Origin: Kingdonia uniflora
Lineage: Eukaryota > Streptophyta > Magnoliopsida > Ranunculales > Circaeasteraceae
NCBI GenBank assembly: GCA_014058105.1
Contig: JACGCM010000669.1
Span: 186,001-250,000, forward strand
Direction: 5' to 3'
DNA length: 64,000 bases
Both the position numbers and the translations under genes were made by a program. Positions 46,914 through 57,931 of this stretch are shown here, piece after piece (position 1 is the stretch's first letter; each line of letters opens with the position of its first letter). The notes below the pieces were generated by a model, which made no database searches, was not told where the DNA came from, and saw nothing but the letters and a program-made list of their open reading frames with translations.

Positions 46914-48078
46914 ATTTAAAAACTCAAACCATGATTATCGCGAGTCATTGGGTAACTATCCAAGCATGTTGTTGGGCGAATATAATCACTTTAAAACAAT
47001 CCAAGCTCTCTAACGTGATGCCAGTTGGCAAGTTTCCCCGAATTATGATCTAAAGCATTAAAGAGGTTCAAAATCCGTTTAGATCAAAAACACAAACCGG
47101 CAGTATTCCGAGTCATTAGGAAACAATCCCAGCATGTTACAGACAAATAGAAAGTCAAAAACTGATCCAACCTCGAGTAGCCGGTAGCAAAGTTTCTCAG
47201 AAATGCGATCTAAAGCCTCGGAGGGGTGGGATATTTGTACAGGTTTAAAACTCAATCCGGGATTATTGTGAGTCATTGGTTAACTATCCAAGCGTGTTGT
47301 TGGACGAATATAATATCTTAAAAGAAATTCTAACTCTCAACCATGTAGTCAGTAACCAAGTTTCTCCGGATTAAGATCAAAAGCATCGGTGAGGTACGAA
47401 ATCCGTATCCGTCAAGAACATAAACTGGGAGTATTCCAAGTCATTGGGTAACTATCCTAGCATGTAGTCGGACGAATAGAAGCTCATAAACTGATCCAGC
47501 CTCTCAAACGAGTAGTCGGCAGCCAAGCTTCCCAAAAATGCGGTTTAAAGCTTCTAGGTGATGCAAGATCCGTGCCGATTCTAAATTCCAACCGGGGGTA
47601 TTGCGAATAATTGGGTAACTATCCGAGCGAATTTTCGGGCGAATAGAAACTCATAAAATGATCTAACTTCTTAAACGACTAGCCGGTGGCTAAGCTTCTC
47701 AGAAATAAGATTTAAAGCCTCGTAGGGGTGTGAAATCTGTTTCGGTTAGCAACTTTAGGCAGGATTTTTTACTAGTCATTGGGTAACTATCCTAACATGT
47801 TGTCAGATGAATTTAAACTCATAAACTGATCCATCCTCTCAAACGAGTAGCCGGTAGCCAAGCTTCTCTAAAATCTAATCTAAAGCCTCAGAGTAGTGGG
47901 ATATTTAAACCGTTTAAAAGCTCAAACCAATATTATTGCGAGTCATTGGTTAACTATTCTAGCGTGTTGTTGAATGAATAGAAACTCATAAACCGATCCA
48001 ACCTCTCAGACAACTAGCTGATATCCAAGCTTCTCAAAAATGCTGTCTAAAGCATCGGAGGGGTGTGAAATCTGTACC
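46914..48078. repeat. 7-monomer HOR unit, copy 2 (1165 bp)
   Basis: Landmarks: GCATGTTACAG at 47132 (1171 from copy 1), GATTCTAAATTCCAACCGGG at about 47577, AGATGAATTTAAACTC at about 47805. The copy is 6 bp shorter because TTATAC is missing before GAGTAG at about 47174 (CCAACCTCGAGTAGCC). The antisense open frame at 47079-47276 is satellite. Confidence 0.9.
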
Positions 48079-49249
48079 GTTTAAAAACTCAAACAAAGAT
48101 TATCGTGAGTCATTGGGTAACTATCCTAGCGTGTTGTTGGGCAAATATAATCACTTAAAAGCAATTCAAACTCTCTAATGTGTTGTCTGCTGCCAAGTTT
48201 CTTCGAATTACGATCTAAAGCATTGAAGAGGTTCGAAATCCGTATCGATCAAAAACACAAACCGGGAGTAGTCTGAGTCATTAGGAAACTATCCCAGCAT
48301 GTTACGGACGAATAGATAGTCAAAAACTGATCCAACCTCTTATACGAGTAGCCGGTAGCAAAGTTTCACAGAAATGCGATTTAAAGCCTCGGAGGGGTGG
48401 GATATCTGTACAGGTTAAAAACTCAAGCCGGGATTATTGTTAGTCAGTGGGTAACAATCCTAGCGTGTTGTTGAACGAATATAATATCTTAAAAGCAATG
48501 GATACTCTCAAACATGTTGTCTGTATCCAAGTTTCTCTGAATTGAGATCTAAAGCATCGGGGAGGTACGAAATCCGTATCGGTCAAAAACTTAAAATGGG
48601 AGTATTCGAAGTCATTGGGTAACTATCCTTGCATGTTGTCGGACGAATAGAAACTCATAAACTGATACGACCTCTTAAACGAGTAGCCGGTAGCCAAGCT
48701 TCTCAAAAATACGATCTAAAGCCTCTGGGTGATGCAAAATCCGTGCCGGTTCTAGATTCCAACCGGGAGTATTGAGAATCATTGGGTAACTATCCGAGCG
48801 TATTGTCAGACGAATAGAAACTCATAAACTGATCCAAATTCTTAAACGACTAGCCGGTGGCTAAGCTTCTCATAAATATTATCTAAAGCCTCGAAGAGGT
48901 GTGAAATTTTTACCGGTTAAAAACTTTAGCCGGGATTTTAAATTATTCATTGGGTAACTATCCTAACATGTTATTGGACGAATTTAAACTCATAAACTGA
49001 TCCAACCTCTCAAACGAGTAGCCGGTTGCTAAGCTTCTCCAAAATCCAATCTAAAGACTCACAGTAGTGGGATATTTATACTGTTTAAAAGCTCAAACAA
49101 ATATTATCGCGAGTCATTTGTTAACTATCTTAGTGTGTTGTTGATTGAATAGAAACTCATAAACCGATCCAACCTCACAAATGACTTGCCGGTATCCAAG
49201 CTTCTCAAAAATGCGTTCTAAAGCATCGGTGGGGTATAAAATCTGTACC
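48079..49249. repeat. 7-monomer HOR unit, copy 3 (1171 bp)
   Basis: Landmarks: GCATGTTACGGACG at 48297, GGTTCTAGATTCCAACCGGG at about 48748, GGACGAATTTAAACTC at about 48975, closing CATCGGTGGGGTATA at about 49225. The full length equals copy 1. The CATTAGGAAACTATCCCAGC boundary before the GTTACGG head is shared by all copies. Confidence 0.9.
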
Positions 49250-50215
49250 GTTTAACAACTCAAACCATGATTATCACGAGTCATTTGGTAACAATCCAAA
49301 TATGTTGTTGGGCCAATATAATCTCTTAAAAGCAATCCAAACTCTCAAATGTGTTGTCGGTTGCCAAGTTTCCCTGAATTACGATCTAAAGCATTGAAGA
49401 GGTTCGAAATCCATAACGATCAAAAACACAAACCGGGAGTATTCCGATTCATTAGGAAACTATCCCAGCATGTTGCGGACGAATAGAAATTTAAAAACTT
49501 ATCTGGCCTCTTATACGAGTAGCCGGTAGAAAAGTTTCACAGAAATGCGATCTAAAGCTTGGAGGGGTGGGATATCTGTATTGTTTAAAAACTCAAACCG
49601 GGATTATTGTGAGCCATTGGTTAACTATCCTACCATGTTGTTGGACAAATATAATATCATAAAAGCAATACAAACTCTCAAACGTGTTGTCAGTAGCCAA
49701 GTTTCTCCGTATTAAGATCTAAAGCATTGGAGAATTACGAAATCCGTATCGGTCATAAACTTAAGCTGGGAGTATTCCAAGTCATTGGGGAAGTATCCTA
49801 GCATGCTATCGAAGGAATAGAAACTCATAAACTAATCCAACCTCGGAAACGAGTAGCCGGTAGCCAAGCTTCCCAAAAATGCGATCTAAAGCCTCTAGGT
49901 GGTGCAAAATCCGTACCGGTTCAAAATTCCAACCGGGAGTATTGGGAATCATTGGGTAACTATCAGAGCGTATTACCGGACAAATAGAATCTCATAGACT
50001 GAACCAACCTCTTAAACGACTAACTGGTGGCTAGGCTTCTCATAAATTTGATCTAACGCCTTGAAGGGGTGTGAAATTTGTACCGGTTAAAAACTTTAGT
50101 CAGGATTTTTACGAGTCATTGGGTAACTATCCTAGTGTGTTGTCAGACGAATTTAAACTCATAAACTAATCCAACCGTTCAAATGAGTAGTCGGTAGCCA
50201 AGCTTCTCAAAAATG
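49250..50215. repeat. 7-monomer HOR unit, copy 4 (partial)
   Basis: Landmarks: GCATGTTGCGGACG at 49468 (1171 from copy 3), GGTTCAAAATTCCAACCGGG at about 49919, AGACGAATTTAAACTC at about 50145. About six of seven monomers are present. At about 50.2 kb the sequence switches to the 24.05 kb-type module (CAGTGGGATAATTTTACC, then a class A unit), so the last class B monomer of the HOR is replaced. Confidence 0.85.
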
Positions 50216-52030
50216 CAATCTAAAGCCTCAGAGCAGTGGGATAATTTTACCGTTTAAAAACTCAAACCGAGATTATCGCGAATCATTGGGTAACTATCCT
50301 TGGGTATTATTGCACGAAGATAAACTCCCAAAAGTGATCCAACTTCTCAAACGATATGTTAGTAGTCAAGTTTCTCTGAATTACAATCTAAAGCATCGGA
50401 GTGGTACGAAATCCGTACCGGTCAAAAATACAAACCGGGAGTACAGCGAGTCATTGGGTAGATATCCTAGCGGGTTGCTGGACGAATATAATCCCTTAAA
50501 AGCGATCCAACCTCTTAAATGAGTTATCAATAGCCAGGTTTCTCCGAATTACGATATAAAGCATCAGAGAGGTGTGAAATCCGTATCGATTAAAAACACA
50601 AAAAGGGAGTATTCCGAGTCATTGGGTAATTATCCTAGCATGTTGCCAGCTAAATCGAAACTCATAAACCGATTGAACCTCTCAAACGAGTTGCCGGCAA
50701 CCAAGCTTCTTAAAAATGGGATCTAAAGCCTCGGAGGGGTGCGAAATCCATACCGATCAAAAACATAAACCGGGAGTATGCCGAGTCATTGGATAACTAT
50801 CCTAGTGTGTTGTCGGACGAATAGAAACTCATGAACTGATCCAACCTCTCAAAAAACTAGCCGGTAGCCAAGCTTCTAAAAATGCGATCTAAAGCCTCTG
50901 AGGGGTGGGAAATCTGTTTCGGTTAAAAACTCAAACCGGAATTATTGCAAGTCAATGGGTAACTATGCAATCGTGTTGATGGGTAAATTTAATCACTTGA
51001 AAGGAATCCAAACTCTCAAACGTGTTGGTTGTTGCCACTGAATTATGATCTAGAGCATTGGAGAGGTGCGAAATCCGTATCGGTCAAAAACACAAACCCA
51101 GAGTATTCCAAGCCATTTGGTTAAAATCCTAGCATTTTTTCAAACGAATGGAAACTCATAAACAAATACAACCACTCAACCGAGTAGCCGGTAACCAAGC
51201 TTCTCAAAAATGCGATAGAAAACTTCGGAGCAGTGGGATATCTGTACCATTTTAAATCTCAAACCGAGATTATTTCGAGTCATTAGGAAACTATCTTATC
51301 GTGTTGTTGACGAATATAATATCCTAAAAGCAATCAAAATTTGGAAATGTGTTGTCAGGGGCAAAGTTGCTCCGAATTATGATCTAAAGCATCGGAGATG
51401 TGCGAAATCCGTATCGGTTAAAGCTCAAACTAGGAATATTCTGAGTCATTAGGCAACTATCCTAGCGTGTTGTCGGATGAATAGAAACTCATAAAATGAT
51501 CCAACCTCTAAAATGATTATCCGATAGCCAAGCTTCTCAAAAATGCAATCTAAAGCCTCTGAGAGTTGGGATATCTCTACCATTTAAAAACTCAAACCGA
51601 GATTATTACGAGTCTTTGGGTAACTATCCCTGCATGTTGATGGACGAATATAAACTCTTAAAAGAAAACCAACTTCTAAGCCGATATGTCAGTAGCCAAG
51701 TTTCTCCGAATTACGATCTAAAGCATCGGAAAGGTGAAAAATCTCTACCGGTCCAAAACACAAATTGGGATTACAGCGAGTCATTGGGTAACAATCCTAG
51801 CATGTTGTAGGACGAATATAAACTCTTAAAAGTGATACAACCTCTGAAATGAGTTATCAGTAGAAAAGTTTCTCCGAATTGCGATTTATAGCATCAAAGA
51901 TGTGTAAAATCCGTACCGATCAAAAACTCAATAAGGGAGCATTTCGAGTCATTGAGATACTATCCTAGCGCGTTTTCGAGGGAATAGAAACTCATAAACC
52001 GATCTAACCTCTCAAATGTGCTACCGGTAG
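50215..52030. repeat. 9.87 kb offset duplication, right copy (module R copy 5)
   Basis: Homologous to 40.49-42.1 kb and, at its left end, to 24.05-25.8 kb. It retains the monomer and the 37 bp that are missing at 40.485 and 41.468 kb. A loss of about 9 bp is seen at 51035-51041 (GTTGTTGCCACTGAATTATG). The class A pair at 50286-50522 closely resembles 24113-24349. Confidence 0.85.
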
Positions 52031-54720
52031 CCAAGCTTCTCACAAATGCAATTTAAAGCCTCGGAGGGATACGAAATCCGTACCCATTCAAAAACTCAAA
52101 CAGGGAGTATTGAGAGTCATTGGGTAACTATCCTAGAGTGTTGTCGGACAAAAAGAAACTCAAAAACTGATCCATCCTCTCAAATGACTTGTCGGCAGCC
52201 AAGCTTCATCAAAATGTGATCTAAAGCCTCGAAGGGGTGGGAAATCTATTCCGGTTAAAAACTAAGTCCAGGATTATGGCGAGTTATTCGGTAACTATCC
52301 TAACGTGTTGTTGGGTGAATATAATCACTTAAAATTAATGCAAACTCTTAAACGTGTTGTCAGATGCAAAGTTTCTCCAAATTTTGATCTAAAGCATCGA
52401 GGAGGTGCGAAATCCGTATCGGCCAAAAATACAAACCAGGAGTATTCTGAGTCATTAGGTAACTATCCTAGCATGTTGTCGAACGAATAGAAAGTCGTAA
52501 ACCGATCCAACCTCTTATATCAGTAGCCGGGAGCAAAGTTTCTTAGAAATACGATCTAAAGCCTCAAAGGGGTGGGATATCTGAACCGGTTAAAAACTCA
52601 AACCGAGATTATTGCGAGTTATTGGGTAACTATCCAAGCATGTCATTGGGCGAATATAATATCTTAAAAGCAATACAAACTTTTAAACGTGTTGTCAGTT
52701 GCCAAGTTTCTCTGAATTATAATCTAAAGCATCGGAGAGGTAGGAAATCCGTATCGGTCAAATACTTAAACTGGGAGTATTCCAAGTCATTGTGTAACTA
52801 TCCTAGCATGTTTTCAGATGAATAGAATCTTATAAACTGATCCAACCTCTCAAACGGGTAGCCGGTAACCAAGTTTCTCAACACGGGGTGGCGCAAAATC
52901 CGTACCGGTCCAAAACTCAAACCGGGAGTATTGCGAGTCATTGGGTAACTATCCGAGCATATTATCGGACGAATAGAAACTAATAAACTGATCCAATCTC
53001 TTAAACGACTACCCGGTGGCCTAGTTTCTCATAAATGTTTTCTAAAGCCTCGAATTGGTGTAAAATCTATACCGGTTAAAAAATTTAGCCAGGATTTTTG
53101 TGAGTCATTAGGTAACTATCCTAGTGTGTTGTCAGATGAAGAAAAACTCATAAACTGATCCAACCTCTCAAACTGCTAGCCGGTAGCCAAGCTTCTTAAA
53201 AATGCGATCTAAAGCCACGGAGGGTCGGGTAATCTTTTCCGGTTAAAAAATAAAATCGGGATAATTGCAAGTCAATGGGTAAACATCCAATTGTGTTATT
53301 GGAAAAATATAATCACTTAAAAGCAATCCAAACTCAAAAATGTGTTGTCAGTTGCAAAGTTTCTCCAAATTACGATCTAAAGCAACGGAGAAGTACGAAA
53401 TCCATATCGGCCAAAAATATAAACTGGGAGTATTCTGAGTCATTAGGTAACTATCCTAACATGTTGTCGGACGAATAGAAAGTCATAAGCCAATGCAACC
53501 GCTTATGCGAGTAGCCGGTAGCAAAGTTTTTCTAAAATGCGATCAAAAGCCTCGAAGAGGTGGGATAACTGTACCGTTTTAAAACTCAAACCAGGATTAT
53601 TGCGAGTTATAGAGTAACTATCCTAGCGTGTTGTTGGTCGAATATAATATCTTAAAAGCAATACAAACTCTCAAACGTGTTGTCAGTATTCAAGTTTCTC
53701 TTAATTAAGATCTAAAGCACCAGAGAGGTACAAAATCAGTATCGGTTAATAACTTAAGCCTGGAGTATTCCAAGTTATTGGGTAACTATCCTAGGATGTT
53801 GTCGGATGAATTGAAACTCATAAACAGATCCAAACTCTCAAACGAGTAGCCGATAGCCAAGCTTCCCAAAAATAGTATATCAAGCCTCTAGAGGTGCGAA
53901 ATCTGTAACGGTTCAAAACTCAAACCGGGAGTATTGCGAGTCATTGGGTAACTATCCAAATGTATTCTCGGACGAATAGAAACTCATAAACTGATCCAAC
54001 CTCCTAAATAACTAGCTGGCAGCCAAGTTTCTCAGAAATACAATCTAAAGCCTCAAAAGGGTGTAAAATCTGTACCGGGATTTTGTGAATCATTGGGTAA
54101 CTATCCTAGCGTGTTGTTGGGCGAATATAATCTCTTAAATGCAATCTAAACTCTCAAGCGTGTTGTTAGTAACCTAGTTTCACCGAATTAAGATCTAAAG
54201 CATTGGAGAGGTGCGAAATCCGTATAGGTCAAAAACTTAAACCTGGTGTATTTCGAGTCATTGGGAAACTATCCTTGCGTGTTGTCAGATTAATAGAAAA
54301 TCATAAACTAATTAAACCTCTAAAATGAGCAGCCCGTAGCAAAGCTTCTCAAAAATGCGATCTAAAGCCTCGGAGGGGTGCGAAATCCATTCCGGTCATA
54401 AGCTCAAACTGGAAGTATTGCGAGTCATCGGGTAGCTATCTAGTATGTTGCTAGACGAATAAGAACTCATGAACTGTCCAGCCTCTCAAATGAATAGCCA
54501 GTAGCCAAGCTTTGAAGAAATGCGATTTAAAGCCTCAGAGGGGTGCAAAATATGTACTGGATAAAAACTTAAACCGTGATTATTACGATTTATTGGATAA
54601 GTATCCTAGCGTGTTGTTGGACGAATATAATCGCTTAAAAGCAATCCAAACTCTCAATCATGTTGTCACTAGCCAAGTTTCTCTGAATTAAGATCTAAAG
54701 CATCGGAGAGGTGCAAAATT
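52030..54720. repeat. 19.16 kb offset duplication, right copy
   Basis: Homologous to 32.85-35.55 kb (the upstream module R part, 51.51-52.03 kb, belongs to the same match). About 25 bp is lost at 52880-52884 (AAGTTTCTCAACACGGGGTGG), where the left copy at about 33.72 kb is intact. The shared deletion marker TACCGGGATTTTG is at 54073. Open frames 52305-52490, 52622-52825 and 53275-53478 are class A units ending at class B stops. Confidence 0.85.
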
Positions 54721-57700
54721 TGTATCGGTCAAAAGCTAAAACTAGGAATATTGTGAGTCATTGGGTAACTATCCTAGCATGTTGTCAGACGAATAAAAAC
54801 TTATAAACCGATCCAACCTCTCAAGCGAGTAGCCGGTAGCCAAGTTTCTCATAAATGCGATCTAAAGCCTCGGAAGGGTGGGATATCTACACCTATTAAA
54901 ATCTCGAACCGGGCTTATTGTGAGTCATTGGGAAACTATCCTAACGTGTTGGAGGACAATTATAATCTCTTAAAAGCCATCCAACCTCTCAAACGAGTTG
55001 TTAGTAGCCAAGTTTCTTCGAATTGCAATATAAAGCAACGAAAAGGTGTAAAATCCGTACCGATCAAAAACTCAATACGGGATTATTCTGAGTCAATGGG
55101 TAACTATCCTAGCGTGCTGTCAGAGAATAGAAAAACTCATAAACCACTCCAACCACTCAAATGAGTAGTCGGTAGCCAAGCTTCTCAAAAGTGGGATCTA
55201 ATCCTTCGGAGGGGTGCAAAATCCATTCCGGTCAAAAACTCAAACCCAGAGCATTGTGAGTCATTGGGTAGCAATCCTAGCATGTTATCAGACAAATAGA
55301 AACTAATAAACTTTTGCAACCTCTCAAACAACTAACTGGTAGCCAAGCACAAATGGGATCTAAAGCCTCGGATGGGTACAAATTTTGTACTGTTCAAAAA
55401 CTTAAACCGGGAGTATTGCGAGTCATTGGGTAACTATCATAGTGTATTGTTGGTCGAATAGAAACTCATAAACTGATCCAACCTCTTAAACGACTAGGCT
55501 GTAGCCAAGCTTCTCTAAAATATGATCTAAAGCCTCAATGGGGTATAAAATTTGTACCGGTTAAAAATTCAAGCCGGGATTATTGCGAGTCATTGGGTAA
55601 CTATCCTAGCATGTTGTCGGATGAATAAAAACTCATAATTTCGATCCAACCTCTCAAACGAGTAGCCGGTAGCCATGTTTCTTAGAAATGCGATCTAAAG
55701 CCTCGAAGGGGTGGGATATCTTTACCGGTTTAAAACTCAAACCAGGATTATTGTGAGTCATTTGGAAACTATCCTAGCGTGTTGTCGGACGAATATAAAC
55801 TCTTAAAAGTGATCCAATCTTTCGGCCTAGATGTCAGTAGCCAAGTTTCTACGAATTACGATCTAAACCATTGGAGAGGTGCGAAATCCGTAACGGGTAT
55901 AAACTAAAACCGGGAGTACTGCCAGTCATTGGGTAACAATCCTAGCATGTTGTTGGACAATTATAAACTCTTAAAAGCGTCCCAACCTCACAAACAAATT
56001 GTCAGTAGCCAAGATTCTCCGAATTGCGATCTAAAGCATCGGGGAGGTGCGTAATCCTTACCGGTAAATAACTTAATACGGGAGTATTCCAAGTCATTGG
56101 GTGACTATCCGAGTGTGTTGACGGTGGAATAAAAACTCATAAGCTGATCCAACCTCTAAAACTTGTAGCTGGTAGACAAGCTTCCTAAAAATGGAATTTA
56201 AAGCCTCGAAGGGGTACGAAATCCGTACCGGTCAAAAACTCAAATCGGGAGTATTGCAAGTCATTGGGTAACTATTCTAGCGTTATGTCGGACGAATCGA
56301 AGCACAAAAACAATTCCGACCTCCAAAATGAGTTGCCAGTAGCCACGCTTCTCAAAAATGAGATATCACACCTCGGAGGGGTGTGAAATCCGTACCGGTC
56401 AAAAACTCAAACCAGGTGCATTGTGAGTCATTGGGTAACTATCCTAGCGTGTTGTTGGATAAATTAAAAACTTATAAACCAATCCAACCTCTCAAACGAA
56501 TAGTCGGTAGCCGAGCTTCTCAGAAATTAAATCTAAAGCCTCTGATGGGTGTGAAATCAGTATCAGTTAAAAACTCAAACCGGGATTATTTAGAGTCATT
56601 GGGAAACTACCCTAGTATGTTGTTGGACGAATATAATCACTTAAAAGCAATCCAAACTCTCAAACGTGTTGTCAGTTGCCAAGTGCCTCTGAATTACGAT
56701 CTAAAGCATCGGAGAGGTACGAAATTTGTATCGTTCAAAAACACAAACCGGGAGTATTCCGAGTCATTTGGTAATAATCCTAGCATGTTGTCTGATGAAT
56801 AGAAAGTCATAATCCGATCAAACCTCATATACGAGTAGCCGGTAGCAAAAATTCTCAGAAATGCGATCTAAAGCCTCGGAGGGGTGGGATATTTGTACTG
56901 GTAAAAAACTCAAACTGGGATTATTGCGAGTCATTGGGTAACTAACCTAGCGTGTTGTTGGACGAATACAATCTCTTAAATGCAATGCAATCTCTCAAAC
57001 GTGTTTTTAGTAGCCAAGTTTCTCCGAATTTTGATATAATCAATCGGAGAGGTGCAAAATCTGTATAGGTCTAAAACTCAAACCGAGAGTATTCCGAGTC
57101 ATTGGGTAACTATCCTTGCGTGTTGATGGACGAATAGAAATTTATAAACTGATCCAACCTCAACAATGTGTAGCCAGTGCCCAAGCTTCTCAAAAATGGG
57201 ATCTATAGCCTCGGAGGGTTGCGAAATCGATATCGGTCAAAAACTCAAGCCGGGAGTATTACCAGTTATTGGGTAACTCTCCATGCGTATTGTCGGATGA
57301 ATAAAAATCCATAAACCGATCCAACCTCTTTAACAACTAGCCGGTAGCCAAACTTCTCAGAAATACGATCTAAAGCCTCGGAGGGGCGAGAAATCTGTAC
57401 TGTTTAAAAACTAAATCTGGAATTTTTCCAAGTCATTGGGCCACAATCCTGGCATCTTGTTGGACGAATATAATCTCTTAAAAGCAATCCAAACTTTTAA
57501 ACGTGCTGTCAGTAGCTAAGTTTCTACGAATTAAGATCTAAAACTTCAGTGAGGTACGAAATCCGTATCGGTAAAAAACTCAAACCGAGAGTATTTCGAG
57601 TCATTGGTGAACTATCCTATCGAGTTGTCGGATGAATAGAAACTCTTAAACCAATCGAACCTCCTAAACGAGTATCCGGTAGCTAAGCTTCTCAAAAATG

Positions 57701-57930
57701 CGATTTAAAGCCTCGGAGAGGTACGAAATCTGTACCGGTCAAAAACTCAAACCGGGAGTATTGCGAGTTATTGGGTAACATTCCAAGCGTGTTGTCGGAC
57801 GAATAGAAACTCATAAACCAATCCAACCTCCTAAACGAGTAGCCGGTAGCCAAGCTTCTCAAAAATACAATTTAAAGCCTTGGAGGGGTACAAAATCCGT
57901 ACCAGTCTAAAACTCAAACTGGAAGAATTG
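54500..57930. repeat. Left copies of the 3.51 and 4.35 kb offset duplications
   Basis: The unit with AGCTTTGAAGAAATGCG (about 54510) recurs at about 58020. AGGACAAT at 54953 recurs at 58466 (offset 3513, 21 monomers), and GATCTAATCCTTCGGAG at about 55196 recurs near 58710. From about 55.38 kb the match moves to 59.73 kb onward at offset 4352 (26 monomers), for example GTTGTTGGATAAATTAAAA at 56451 and 60803. The step corresponds to five extra monomers at about 58.88-59.72 kb. A small loss occurs at about 55349 (AGCCAAGCACAAATGGG). Confidence 0.8.
56593..56760 (+). repeat. Exemplar class A monomer (168 bp)
   Basis: A near-typical class A unit. Diagnostic stretches are GTTGTTGGACGAATATAATC, CTTAAAAGCAATCCAAACTC, AAACGTGTTGTCAGT and the AAGCATCGGAGAGGT block; most A units also have AAGTTTCTCCGAATTA (here partly mutated to AAGTGCCTCTGAATTA). 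The distance from one GAGTCATT to the next is 168 bp, exactly 56 codons, and one forward frame has no stop. That is why consecutive A units give long spurious reading frames. Class A has AAGTTT where class B has the HindIII site AAGCTT, and usually has GTATCGGTC where B has GTACCGGTC. The class assignment is read directly from the sequence. Confidence 0.9.
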
Positions 57931-57931
57931 T
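57765..57931 (+). repeat. Exemplar class B monomer (167 bp)
   Basis: A near-typical class B unit. Diagnostic stretches are TTGTCGGACGAATAGAAACT, CATAAACCAATCCAACCTC, ACGAGTAGCCGGTAGCC and CAAGCTTCTCAAAAAT. The spacing to the next unit is 167 bp, one base shorter than class A; the missing base lies between GACGAATA and the CCAACCTC block. GACGAATAG puts a TAG stop in the frame that class A leaves open. The HindIII site (AAGCTT) is present in most B units and absent from most A units, so a HindIII digest should give dimer-sized as well as monomer-sized ladder bands. Confidence 0.9.
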
